A DNA stretch of 64,000 nt from Ophiosphaerella korrae (lineage: Eukaryota; Ascomycota; Dothideomycetes; Pleosporales; Phaeosphaeriaceae). Below the pieces are notes generated by a model that was not told where the DNA came from, did not search any database, and worked only from the letters and a program-made list of their open reading frames with translations. Of this stretch, positions 24,424 through 35,404 are shown piece by piece. Where the stretch lies: positions 62,001 to 126,000 of the forward strand of contig JALNQF010000083.1 of assembly GCA_028456385.1 (NCBI GenBank), written 5' to 3'. The position numbers and the translations under genes are program-made. How positions within the stretch are numbered: position 1 is the stretch's first letter; each line of letters starts with the position of its first letter.

Positions 24424-25590
24424 CTACCCGGATGTAGGCGTCACAATGCTAGTAAGATTGATGCCGATCGCGGATAGCGCGGGGCCAACGTTCAAATCGA
24501 CCTTTACGGTATTGCTCTTGATAGCCTCTTCGAAATAGGTCAAGCTCTTGCCATTTGCGATGCTAGAGTTGCCGACGATTTCGAGGGGCAGGATGGCGTT
24601 GTTGTATTTCTCCTTGATGAGGCTAATGACGGCGAGCTGGTCGACTTTGCTTTGCATGGGGACGGAGTTGTCGCCAGGCTTGAGGACGAGGTTGGGGAGG
24701 AGCGAGGTGCCGATAGCTTTGCCGCCGGCGGAGAGGTTCATGGTTACGTTACCGAGGTTGAGGGTCATGACAGAGGGGTTGGGAATGGAGACAGTGCCGA
24801 CCATGTTGGAGCCGTCTGGGAGGATTTCGCCGGCGCCTGAAAGTATCTTGATGGAGGTGATGTTGAGGCCTTTGAGGTGGTTGAGACCTGTGCGTGGGTT
24901 AGTATCAGGCGTGTTTAATGGTTGGAGATGGACTTGCCCTTCATGGTGATGACTTTGTTGTAGTTGACGTCCATAGATGGGAGGCCCTTGAGGTGGATGT
25001 TGGTCTTGCCATCGAGGTGGACAACAAAGGACTCGGAGCCCATGACAGTCTTTGTGTATTGAGCAAAGGCATTCGCGTCCTCAATCTTGATATCTTGATT
25101 AACGGTAACATGGGTCTCGGCCTCGGACTTAGTTGAGGGAATGTTGATGTATAGGAATGGTTTTTGATCTGGAAGCGACAAGGCGGCACGGAAACCATCA
25201 ATAGTAGGATGGAATTTGCTATCGCTCTTGATAACGCTCTTCAGGTTAAGATGAATCTGATCCGGTGTCGGGTTAGACACTTCTTGCGATGTAACGGTCA
25301 ATGATGAGTTATTGATCTCATGTTGCGCCTTCTTGGGAATGGCGACATAAATTATTGGCAAAATGATGACCAAAACAATAACGATGAGGACGCAGCAGTC
25401 TTCATTCTATCAGCCTGATAATGTGTGGGCACAAGAACTACTCACCACACCACCAAAACTTCCTATAGTGATTCTTCACTCGTCCCTTTCCGTTGGGCCC
25501 AGGAGGGTATAGCTTATTCACGATACCGCCCTTCTTCTGAGGCGTTGTGTAAACCTCCACGTGTTCCGGACTTCCGGCCTTTGCGTCCAT
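24424..25590 (-). CDS. DUF3712 / LEA-like domain single-pass membrane protein
   Basis: Exons (minus strand) 25590-25446, 25399-24938 and 24887-24424 give 356 residues. The short cytosolic N-terminus is basic (KGRVKNHYRKFWWC). One transmembrane segment near residues 50-70 is rich in V/I/L (CCVLIVIVLVIILPIIYVAI). An extracytosolic DUF3712 region follows with VHLDGKTNIHLKGLPSMDV, VGTVSIPNPSVMTLNLGNV and several N-glycosylation sequons. This is a common fungal vacuolar or plasma-membrane family of unknown function. The second intron (24888-24937) has a GC donor (GCAAGT) with a good TACTAAC branch site and CAG acceptor. It joins MKG to LNHLKGLNI, as expected for the family. Confidence 0.88.
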
Positions 25591-27077
25591 TTTCGTATAA
25601 ATGCGATGCGCAAATATTAATGAGAATGAAGAGATAGAAGATAGAAAGTCTGTGGTATGCGGACCGAGCAAAAGCACAACCAGGTGACCTCTGTCGGTAG
25701 CGGACAGTCAGGCGAAAATATAGGTGGAAGATAAAGTACGTGGGGACTCTAGATTTTACAACCGTAGGCCAATGCTTGCGGGGAAGCACCTTTATGACAT
25801 TGAAAGACCAGATCTTAAGGGCACATGGGTGATCAAGATAACATTATTTACGCCAGTTCAAAACAGGACATCCGCCGACAGCCAGCAGTGTGTCGGTCGT
25901 CAAGAAAAGACACGATCAACAGCAGGGGTAGGCAATTCCTCGACGAACGGTAACTTAGTGTTTAGCATCATTTTGGGATTGTGGTCCGAAATCGTCGCCA
26001 CTGCTCCGCGAAGCATACGGAGCCGAGGCAGAGCGATGCAATCAATTGGCATATGCTTCTTGTTGTTTCGGTGCGCTGTGGCGGACAAGATAACATATGG
26101 GGTGGGACGATACGAGTGGTTGCACGGTCCGAAGCCAAGCTGCTTAGGCACCCTTCAGCTGTCCCTTTCGGTGCACCGACGACATCTAACATAAATGATT
26201 CATTGGTGCCCTAGTTGATGAAGGAGAAGCTCTGGTTCGGATGGTGAACCGCACATTACCCCGGGCCAAGGCGGGAACTACGAGGTGGGTGGGTGGTTTA
26301 CGGTTTAGCCTGTGCAGGGCTTGCACCAATGCAGACTCTGAAATTGTCGGGCTTAGGTCTGCATTTAGATGAGCGCCTCTTTGCTTCACACCCTAGCAGG
26401 CAGGTCAATAAACATGCTGCGGCAAGTCGAGAGAATGACCAGGGTTGCATTTTCATGTGAAAACCTAGGAGCTGACTGGAAACCAGTCTACCAAGCTTCA
26501 GGCGCTCCAGCTGAACAGATTCAATCCGCGCAAGAAAGGAGCAGGTGTTGATCTGGCTGAAAAAGTGCGTAATTTGTCATCAGGTGCACAGGAAACGGAC
26601 AAGCCGTTGGGTTTTCCTCGGCAGAGGTCGTGTCATCGGGTCCACACCGTTTCGTTTATCGGTTTCAACGTCTGTCAAGACACTTGGTAGATGAGGAGAT
26701 TATGCGCTGATATTAGTGGGCCTGGATAGGACAATCGCCCACGACATGAGGCTCCTGGCGGTGACATTCCAAGGGGTTGGGTCTGGTGCTATTGGATCTG
26801 CACGGAAATAATCAGACGTGATCCGTGCGCAAGGTACGTAGCATCTCTACAGTAGGCAGGAAATATCTGTAGACGTTTATATTTTACGATTTACATGTTT
26901 GCGGGTGAGTGGGAGTTGGAGGTGCGTTGTCTGGAGAAGAATCTGGGGAAAGGGATTCGCTACGACCATGCGTGCCAAGTCAATGCTTGAAAAGTGGGGC
27001 GTCACGGTACCTAAGGTTTTCTTTCTTGGAGTTGACGTCAAAACACAACAACCAATATCAACCCACCCACCGTAATC
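25591..27077. other. Divergent intergenic region of about 1.5 kb
   Basis: It separates the start codons of the DUF3712 gene (-) and the G-patch gene (+) and holds their promoters. A perfect 6-bp inverted repeat CCGACA...TGTCGG with a 10-base spacer lies near 25874-25895. No coding frame or known element was identified. Confidence 0.4.
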
Positions 27078-28059
27078 ATGGCACAGCCTGACGAAGAAGA
27101 TGATTATATGAATATGACCTTTGAGGATGCTCCAGCCCCTACAGTTGAAACGTCAATCCAGCGCGCCGCGCGCAAACGCAAAGAGGCATGTTCCCCACAG
27201 CCTTGAGTATGCGCATGCCTAGCTGACGATTCCGTAGGCTGCAGCCAGGGCACGGCAAAAGACTAAAGCAGAACGCGAGCAGGATGCAGAGGCGGCGCGA
27301 GAAGAAGCTTTATCTACGGCCATCCCTGAGACTAACAAAGGGTTCAAAATGATGGCTAAGTTCGGTTTCAAACAGGGCGACACCTTGGGCAAGTCCGAGA
27401 ACGCACGCAAAGAACCCATCCGCGTTGACATGAAAGGCGACCGAAGCGGCATCGGCCTCGAGTCTGAGAGGAAGCGCAAGCTCAGAGAGCGATTTGAGGA
27501 GGTGGATAGAGAGCTCAAGCGGTCCAAGGCAGAGGCGGGCGACTATCGCGAAACCCTGCGATTAGAGGCGCAGGAAAAAAAAAGAGAGAGAGACCTAGAT
27601 AACGCTCAGAGAACAGCCGAACGGCTCACCGACAAAGAGAAAGAGGATGAAGGTATACCCCAGCCAGCTGAAAAGCCATTGCAGGATGTGAACGTGCTGT
27701 GGCGAAGCCGTGCCAGACGCAGAGCCGTCATTGTTCACGACAAGCAGCAGCGTCGAGAACTAAACAACAGCATTGGATCTCGTCTACCAACCTTAGCTGC
27801 TGCCGATGACGAGGATGACGACGATTCTAAAGTTGCTCAGGGTCGTGATCTCGCGCCCTTCTATACATCCCTTGAAAATGATCTCGAGGACGAAGATCCA
27901 GAGTTGGCAGAGTTCGAGGCTCTCCCAGTTGCGGAGCGGCTAGAGAAACTGCTGGTGTACCTTCGCGAGACATTCAATTACTGCTTCTACTGTGGCTTCC
28001 GATACCCTGATAAGGGGATGGGTGGTTGTCCCGGAGTCACGGATGAAGACCATGATTGA
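27078..28059 (+). CDS. G-patch domain protein, GPATCH11-like, with DUF4187
   Basis: Exons 27078-27185 and 27238-28059 give 309 residues. An acidic start (MAQPDEEDDYMNM) and a basic coiled stretch come before the G-patch GFKMMAKFGFKQGDTLGK (about residues 75-110), which normally activates DEAH RNA helicases. A long charged helical region follows, then a C-terminal DUF4187 with LEKLLVYLRETFNYCFYCG and a CxxC...C pair (FYCGFRYPDKGMGGCPG). Animal homologues are called GPATCH11 or CENP-Y; the role in fungi is inferred to be RNA-related. The single intron has a GC donor (GCATGT), a CTGAC branch site and a TAG acceptor. The GT four bases downstream would break the frame, so the GC donor is supported. 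Confidence 0.9.
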
Positions 28060-28539
28060 GACAATCCCGTATATGTTTCTTCTGAACCGACAGCGCCTCT
28101 GATAATACTCGCCAACCGATGCAGGTTGCAGCAGCCTAATTACTTTGTTCTGCAACTTCTTAAAGGCTTTATGATCCCTATAATTACGATAAAGGTATGT
28201 ATGGGTGTCTCTAGACCGTTCCTAACGAGAATTCCTACAAAATGCAGATGAGGCACCTTAGTCACATCTATGTGAGTAGGAATCGAGAGACAAACCTATA
28301 ATAGTATTAGACCTAGACTCCACGTAACCTTTGAATAAAATTGGAGTGCATTCAATGCTCAAATGTACTCGATTTTACTTTTGTGAAGCATTTGAATCTC
28401 TGGCCGAATCACAACTAATGTGGTTGTGAGCTTGGACCCCACCGCACGTGCTTTCGTGAAGCAGTCGCGTTCTTCGTGTTGCTTTGATTCGACATCTTCC
28501 AGCAAAACACTGCAACTCACTCCTCAACATTTATTGGCC
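28060..28539. other. Intergenic region upstream of ORC3
   Basis: About 480 bases between two plus-strand genes, AT-rich at 28180-28400. It should hold the G-patch 3' UTR and the ORC3 promoter. An in-frame ATG at 28420 could extend ORC3 by 40 residues but looks like leader sequence. Confidence 0.4.
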
Positions 28540-30695
28540 ATGGAGCATGAGCGATGTTATATATATCAACCTCCCACATATGAGGAAAGAGCTTCAAAAA
28601 GACAACGTACTGAGAAATATGATCCACATGCACACCTCCCTGAGCGCCTGCAAACATATCGCGCCATATGGTCGCAGCAAGAAGCGCGCATACAAGTAAG
28701 GAGATGAATCTTAAAGTCTTGGTTCCATTTTCCATGCTTACCATTTCAGAATACTCTTGAAACTGCTGATAGCGCGGTACAGCAGAAGATTGTGGATTTC
28801 ATTGCGTCAGCCAGTTCATCCCCAGACGAACCCAAATTTGCGATACCTACTGGACTCATTGTCGCAGGTCCTAGTATCGCCTCTCATGGACCATTTTTCG
28901 CACGTTTGGGTCAAAATATCCGGACCGACGCAAACAGCGTGTATGTTGTTTTGACCTCAGGGGAAAGCCCCAACCTCAAAACGCTATTGAAGAACCTCAT
29001 CAAGAAAATCACTCTCCAAACTGATGACGACAATGATGAAGATCATTTGGATCAACCTACCTCCTCAGGGAGACATGGGCCGAAGTTACTTAACTACGAC
29101 TTAGGCCATGTACAAGAATGGCGCAAGAAGAATCGTGTCTCGAGTATTGTGGTTGCCTTTCAAGACAGCGAAGCCTTTGATGCTCTCCTTATAGCTGATG
29201 TGGTCAGCCTTCTCCAGTAAGTTTTCTATCGCCATATGATCGATTCCTACTAAGTTATTAAGTTCGTGGCTCGACCGTCTGCCCTTTGTACTTTTGTTCG
29301 GTATTGCAACATCGGCAGAGAGCTTTGAAGAGAGGCTCCCAGGCAACTCGCTGCGCAGCCTCGACGGCGAAAAATTCGATGTGACTCAATCTGACGACAT
29401 CATTGAAAAGATCTTCGGCGCTACGGTTGCTAGCACTGATGTCCAATTGCATATCGGACCAAGCCTATGCCGCCGAATGCTGGATCGCCAGAAAGATCAT
29501 GTGCAGAATGTCCAAGACTTTTGCGATGGGTTGAAGTATGCCTATATGTCTCACTTCTACGCCAGCTATCCAAGTATCCTTCTCAAAGAGGGCCTCGTCT
29601 TCAATGACTTACCTGCGGATACTTTTGAAGCCGTACGCAACTTACCTTCCTTCCGAACATTAGTAGAAGATGCAGTCAGCAATGGCCAAACAGCAAATAT
29701 CCGTAAAGTGCTTGAATCAGATCAGCAATTATTTCAAGTTGTGGCCGAGCATATAAAAGCTGGCCAACACGCCCTTTCATCACTGAGCCATGCTGCGCAA
29801 GTATTGTTCAACATTCGTGCTTCGCTCCAGATGTCTCCAAACGTCCGTCTTTCTTCAATCTGGACTCGAGCAGCATCTGCAGATATGACTGGCTCCCCCG
29901 TTCTTCGCGAAACTATGCTTTCAGTAAAGAAAATTCCCTCAGATAGCCTGAGTCCATTGTTGGCAGCCATGGTGCATTTGCAGGGAGATTTCTTCACTAT
30001 GGATTTGGGTTCCTTCCAACAGGAACTGAGCAGTTTGCTCGAAAAACAAGAGACATCTGCGCCTCTTCGTACACAGGATGACGTTCGTAACGACAGTCTC
30101 AGAACAACAGTTGTTGCGCAGAAAGTACTGCTCAGCAAACACAAGGCTGCTTTGTCAGAGCAGGACAAAGCGTACTCGGACCTAGTTGGGCGTTTTCACG
30201 ACGAACTCAATTCGTACTTTGAGTCAGCCTTCATTGACCCGCAGAAACTTTTCCTCTCGGAAGTCTTGATCTACGATCTCAAGTCACCACACACCGAGGT
30301 TTTCCAGCCCAAGCCACGCTTCGCAATCGAACGAGCACTTGCAACACCGCACGACTACTTAGGCTGTGATTGCTGCAGTGGAGTTGAGGGTAATGAGGCA
30401 GCTCTGTCCGCCACTCAACCTGCAACTGCTATCTTATATCAAATGTACTTGGAGTCAGGAGTTCTCATGAATGTGAGCGATCTGTGGTCTGCTTTCAACA
30501 CTATTGCAGGAGATGCGGACGGAGAGGACGAGCCGAAAACCATGTCAGTGCATTCTTTTCGTCATTGTTCAAAATGCTGACCGAACCAGGGCCCTCTTCC
30601 AACGCTCGCTCGCAGAGCTGAAATACCTTGGCCTACTCAAGCCCAGCAGGAAGAAGACTGACCATGTCTCGAAGGTCATGTGGAAAGGGCTCTAG
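28540..30695 (+). CDS. ORC3: Origin recognition complex subunit 3
   Basis: Exons 28540-28695, 28750-29216, 29263-30543 and 30590-30695 give 669 residues. ORC3 is a core subunit of the six-protein complex that marks replication origins and loads MCM. Recognisable family blocks include the N-terminal CYIYQPP, the AAA-like core with LLHSWLDRLPFVLLFGIATS across the second splice site, QLHIGPSLCRRMLDR, and the C-terminal winged-helix end FQRSLAELKYLGLLKPSRKKTDHVSKVMWKGL (two pieces of the conserved Orc3 tail). Length is normal for fungi. The start at 28540 gives the conserved N-terminus and has a good context (GCCATGG). Its stop lies only 42 bases from the stop of the convergent 3-HAO gene. Confidence 0.93.
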
Positions 30696-30737
30696 CCTCC
30701 CAATCTTGACCACACGTTACCATTCACTATAGTATAC

Positions 30738-31443
30738 TCACGCTTTCGACCGCGGAGCTGTGTCACAAATCGACCCGCAATTTTTGCACGTCCTCAGCTT
30801 CTTATCTGCCTTGAATGCATTCACAGCATCCTTAATCTGCGTCCCCAAATCGGTGCAATGAAACGCCGCCTCATGCACTTTCTCTCCACAGTCCTGACAA
30901 TACCACCTCAACCGATCCAGACTCCCCTCCGGCCTCTTCAACTCCAACACAATACCGACTGTATCCTTGAAGCGTACCGGATTGTGTGGCGTGTTGGGCG
31001 GCAAGAGGAACATGTCACCCTCGTGGATGTATATATCACGAAACTGCTCGGTAGCCGGGAGCGAGGCGTCTACAATCTTCAAGAGCATGGATCCTTTGTA
31101 TTGGTAGAACCATTCAGCCGTTTCATTGATGTGGTAATCGGTGCGTTCGTTGGGACCGCCGACGATCATTACAGTAACGGAGGAGTTGTACACGCAGTAG
31201 TTGTTCACTGGCGGTTTGAGCATATGGGAGTTTTCGGTAATCCTAGCGTTTTGGTTAGTGGGAGGTCTGGAATCAGGATATATGGAACTGTATGCACCAT
31301 TTTGGTATGTTTAATGGTACGCCGATAGGGCTTTGTAATGGCGCTTGAGAAATATGCCGTGCAGCACCAGCTCGCCATGCAGACCGCGGCGCACCCCGGA
31401 CCACCTGTGCAGCCGGGCGCAACGCTCGCATCGAAAATGCCAT
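30738..31443 (-). CDS. BNA1: 3-hydroxyanthranilate 3,4-dioxygenase with N-terminal extension
   Basis: Exons (minus strand) 31443-31298 and 31242-30738 give 216 residues. The enzyme opens the ring of 3-hydroxyanthranilate in the kynurenine route to quinolinate and NAD. Cupin-fold iron ligands are visible: His and Glu in DYHINETAEWFYQYKG, and His in NTPHNPVRF. The C-terminal rubredoxin-like knuckles CQDC and CKNC are present, as in fungal and bacterial enzymes. The core normally begins near PLNIPKW. Here about 41 residues precede it, with six arginines, no acidic residue and an RHIS motif, a pattern typical of a mitochondrial presequence. There is no ATG closer to the core, so the extension is needed for translation. 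Other kynurenine genes are not adjacent. Confidence 0.93.
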
Positions 31444-31659
31444 GATTTGCGGCCCACAGATCAAGCTGGCAGTCCCGTCATATACATGTGTGAGCTATAT
31501 AATTCCTCCGTCGTTCGTCAGGACCCTTCCGATCCGTCAGTCTCGCCGCGGGAATGAGGCTCCGGCTAAGTCCCCGCGCTAGCGTCGCATGTCGCATCGC
31601 AACACCGCGCGTCATGCGACACAACATGCGTCTCCCTTCCTCACACTTCACAACTCGCA
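31444..31659. promoter_or_regulatory. 216-bp divergent promoter of 3-HAO and Ctr genes
   Basis: Both promoters must lie here. GTCGCAT occurs twice in tandem (31584-31597), and its reverse complement ATGCGAC at 31614-31620 forms an inverted arrangement. A CTATATAAT TATA-like patch is at about 31495-31503. The GTCGCAT motif is not one I can assign to a known copper or NAD regulator. Confidence 0.5.
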
Positions 31660-32333
31660 ATGGACCACTCACACATGGATCACGGTCATATGGACCATAG
31701 CATGCCCGGCATGGACCACGGGCACAAATGCAACATGAACGTACGTGGTTTACTACCCAAGCTAAACTACTACTAACAGCGTACGTAGATGCTGTTCACT
31801 TGGGATACTACAGATCTCTGCATCGTTTTCCGCGGCTGGCACGTTACCGGCACAGGCTCGCTGATCGTCTCGCTCCTCGCCATCGTGCTGCTCACCGCGG
31901 GCTATGAAGCCGTGCGCGAGGCGTCAAGACGGTACGAAGCACACGCCAGCAAGGTGACCGAGGGACGCAGAGGCGGCGACGACCTGAGAGGTGAGTTAGC
32001 CCCATATCTCGTGGCCGGATGCTTTGCGTGCGATGGCTGAGCGCGCAGACTCGCCGGATGAATCGAGCTCACTACTTGGGCCAGGGCGCAATGCGGGACG
32101 GGCGACGGAGCAGCAGGTCAAGATTGTCAAGGGCGTGCTGTATGCTGTGCAGGTGTTTTATTCCTTCTTCATCATGTAAGTTTGTCCCGTAAATTTTGAG
32201 GCTTGGCTGATAGTGAAGGCTGCTGTTCATGACGTATAATGGGTGGGTTATGTTTGCTGTGGCGGTGGGTGCGTTCGTGGGGTATATACTGTTTAGCAAT
32301 TCGTCGTCAACGAAGACGGTTGCGTGCCATTGA
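31660..32333 (+). CDS. Ctr-family copper transporter
   Basis: Exons 31660-31740, 31789-31990, 32049-32175 and 32219-32333 give 174 residues. The N-terminus is a His/Met-rich copper-capturing region (MDHSHMDHGHMDHSMPGMDH). CNMNMLFTWDTTDLCIVFRGW leads into the first membrane helix. After a cytosolic loop, the second and third helices carry VLYAVQVFYSFFIMLLFMTYNGW, with the MxxxM copper selectivity motif, and GAFVG, the GxxxG packing motif of the third helix. The end is short and finishes VACH. It probably imports Cu(I) at the plasma or vacuolar membrane. It is divergent to the 3-HAO gene. Frame and length match the family throughout. Confidence 0.92.
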
Positions 32334-33082
32334 GGTGTTTGTCCGGACTTCTCTCAGTCTGGCGTTGGATACGATGCACAGTCCTGCACTGAGAATCTTG
32401 GCCGTGGATATGAGTTTTAGTGGAAGATTTAAGCATGTTAAAATGGAAGACAGCTTCTTAGTTGCGATCGTTTGTTTGGTCTGGTCAAGAAGATGAACGG
32501 CTAATGAAGGCAATTCACGCTGCTCAAGCTCAAAGGTCGCGGTATTTGAGACTGAGCGGAAGATTGTCACGATTGACATGTAGATACAGTCTAACAAACA
32601 AGCAGCCCACGATGTGGACAAAAGTCAAGCAACGGCTGATATTCGACATTCACATGTAAAGGCGGACTGGACGGCGCCGCGTTCGACGCGTGACTTGCCC
32701 CAGGTTTCGGCGGTGGGCCTGGTTCCAATCAGCGCATGGGCATTGGCTGTCATGTGGGCGCCGGCGACGCTGAGCATCTTCACATGCCACAGCAGGTCGG
32801 TCGCATGTATACTAGGCAAACATAAGACAGCGGAAGCATCACACATTCTCAGCATAGCATACCCAGCATCGCATTGCAGAGCCAACTTGGAAAGTCGGCT
32901 TTCGGACAAACACCCCAGACATCATTCGTCGAGGCTAGTGCGTCTTATTGCCGAGGCATCTGCTTGCGACTAGCACGTTGCGCCCATTCATCCTCGCATC
33001 ATACAAAGACTCGCTCTTTGCCGCTTCTACTCACTAGACTCTTCCTCTCCTACTTCCCATCCCATTCATTCATTCATTCATC
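32334..33082. other. Intergenic region upstream of fumarate reductase gene
   Basis: About 750 bases between two plus-strand genes. It ends in four to five tandem CATT units (33063-33081) directly before the ATG. No gene or known regulatory site was recognised. Confidence 0.4.
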
Positions 33083-35160
33083 ATGCCGCAGAGTGTTATT
33101 GTTGTTGGTGCTGGCTGTAAGTATTCGTGTATCGCACCACCTTGTCCTGGCTAACATAGGCAGTGTCCGGCCTGAGCGCTGCTCACACCATTTACCTGGC
33201 TGGAGGCAATGTTGTTCTGCTAGACAAAAATAGTGAGTTCGGGTGGCCCTACAGTAGCCGGGCGTTGGCTGACGGGCGCAGACTTCATGGGAGGCAACTC
33301 CACCAAAGCCACATCTGGAATCAACGGTGCCCTTACACGGACACAGGTTGACCATAAGATTGGCGATAGTGTCAAGCAGTTTTACGATGACACGCTCAAG
33401 TCGGCGCGAGATAAGGCGCGGCCGGATCTGATCAAGGTGCTGACCTACAAATCGGCTGCCGCTGTTGAGTGGCTGATGGATGTCTTCAACCTCGATTTGA
33501 CCCTTGTTTCACGGTTGGGGTATGTATCGAGAAGTTTTTTGTAGAGCAATTGCTGACTCTTCAGTGGCCATTCCCAACCCCGAACACATCGTGGCCACGA
33601 TGCCAAGTTCCCCGGCATGGCTATCACATATGCTCTGATGCAGCGATTCGAGGAGCTCGCCGAGCAAGAGCCGGAGCGTGTCAAGCTCGTCAAGAAGGCC
33701 AAGGTCACCAAGGTCAACACCGAGGGCAACCGCGCTACTGGTGTCACATATACATTCAACGGCAAGGAGACCACTCTGGATGGCCCCGTCATTTTGGCCA
33801 CCGGTGGCTATGCTGCTGATTTCACACCTGACTCTCTTCTGAAGAAGCACAGGCCCGACACTTATGATTTGTCGACTACCAACGGTGCTCATGCCACTGG
33901 TGACGGACACAAGATGTTGATGAAGATCGGTGCCAACGGCATCGACATGGATAAGGTCCAGGTGCACCCCACAGGTCTTGTCGATCCCAAGGATCCTACT
34001 GCAAAGACCAAGTTTTTGGCCGCTGAGGGTATGTGTATCCAAATAGCTGTTGACTATTACTAACAGACCCAGCTCTCCGTGGTGAGGGCGGTATCCTTCT
34101 CAACAACAAGGGTCAGCGCTTCTGCGATGACCTCGGTCATCGTGACTACGTCTCAGGCATGATGTGGAAGGAGAAGGAGAAGAACCAGTGGCCCATCCGC
34201 CTCGTGCTCAACTCCAAGGCTTCCAATGTCCTCGACTTCCACACAAGACATTACTCTGGCCGCGGCCTGATGAAGAAGATGACGGGCAAGGAGCTCGCCA
34301 AGGAGATTGGCGTCAGCGACAAGGAGCTCCAGACAGAGTTCCAGAGCTACAACGCCATTGCCAAGGGGGAGAAGAAGGACACTTGGGGCAAGAAGTTCTT
34401 CCACAACTTGCCATTTGACATCAACGACGACTTCCACGTCGCGGTCATGGAGCCCGTACTCCACTTCACCATGGGTGGTATTGAGATCAACGATCAGGCA
34501 CAGTGCTTAAACTCCGAGGGTAAGCCGTTCGACGGCCTGTACGTCTGTGGTGAGCTTGCCGGTGGTGTACACGGTGCCAACCGTCTTGGAGGCTCATCAC
34601 TTCTGGGCTGTGTTGTGTACGGACGTGTTGCAGGCGAGTCTGCATCCAAGTACCTCTTCCAACAAGCATTAAACTCGGCCGGCGGTTCAGCCGTCAGCCG
34701 TCTCAGTCAGATCTCGCTCCACATCGACCCCTCACAACCAGGCAGGGTCTCAGTCGAATGGGGCAGTGGTCTTGGCCAAGGTAGCAGCCGGGTCGACCAA
34801 CAAAAGCAGCCATCGGCCGCTCCAGTATTAAAGAGTGACGCTGACTCAAGCGAACCTGGCAAGGTCACCAAGCCCAATGAGACTACTAAATTCAGCATCC
34901 CAGACAAGGAGTTCTCACTTGAGGAGGTTGCAAAGCACAACAAGAAGGACGATCTGTGGATCGCGGTGAAGGGCGTCGTCATGGATCTGAGCAAATGGAC
35001 GGACGAGCACCCAGGCGGCCCTCAGGCGCTATTCAGCCACATGGGCAGGGACGCCACTGAGGAGTTCGAGATGCTGCACGACGACGAGGTGATTCCCAAG
35101 TACGCCCCAGAAATCGTGATTGGCCGCGTCAAGGGACAGAAGGTGACTCTGGAGTATTAG
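33083..35160 (+). CDS. Soluble FAD-dependent fumarate reductase with C-terminal cytochrome b5 domain
   Basis: Exons 33083-33116, 33164-33232, 33282-33519, 33565-34028 and 34073-35160 give 630 residues. The FAD-binding start is VIVVGAGLSGLSAAH (GxGxxG), followed by DKNNFMGGNSTKATSGINGA, RGHDAKFPGMA, ATGGYAAD, and the family's HFTMGGIEIN and GELAGGVHGANRLGGSSLLGC. Residues about 555-625 form a cytochrome b5 domain with WIAVKGVVMDLSKWTDEHPGG (HPGG haem ligand) and a second His in EMLHDDE. Family members (Frd1/Osm1 type) reduce fumarate to succinate to reoxidise FADH2 or NADH. The very short N-terminus has no mitochondrial or ER leader, which suggests a cytosolic form. The b5 tail suggests electrons come from a b5 reductase. 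Assignment is firm; electron donor is inferred. Confidence 0.93.
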
Positions 35161-35404
35161 AGTGTATGGAAAAATATGTAATTCTAGCCCGTTTGATTTG
35201 CATCTAGTTTGTACTACACAGTGCTATCCGAAACCAGTGTTACCCCAGATGTTGACGCGCGCACGACATATCCGACAGACAGGGGTCTGCATATCATTTA
35301 CCTAATCAGGTCAAGCGCCAAATGTAAGCAGGCCCGAACTGCACATTCGACTTGGCTTCAGGCAGATGTCGAATGGGATGTACTAGGATCTAGTGCTACA
35401 TAAG
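35161..35404. other. Short 3' flank before the pseudogene
   Basis: The 3' UTR of the fumarate reductase gene, then sequence with no recognisable coding content. It joins directly to the decayed NACHT-WD40 region. Confidence 0.35.

Noticed and set aside
25874..25895. Perfect 6-bp inverted repeat CCGACA/TGTCGG as a possible terminator or operator
   Set aside because: A 6-bp stem in 1.5 kb of intergenic DNA is expected by chance, and eukaryotic genes do not use hairpin terminators.
28420..28539. A 40-residue N-terminal extension of ORC3 from the ATG at 28420
   Set aside because: The extension is Ser-rich and unlike ORC3 N-termini; the ATG at 28540 has the better context and gives the conserved CYIYQPP start.
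28540..35160. A metabolic gene cluster joining 3-HAO, copper transporter and fumarate reductase
   Set aside because: The genes belong to different pathways and no other kynurenine, copper-enzyme or secondary-metabolism genes are nearby.
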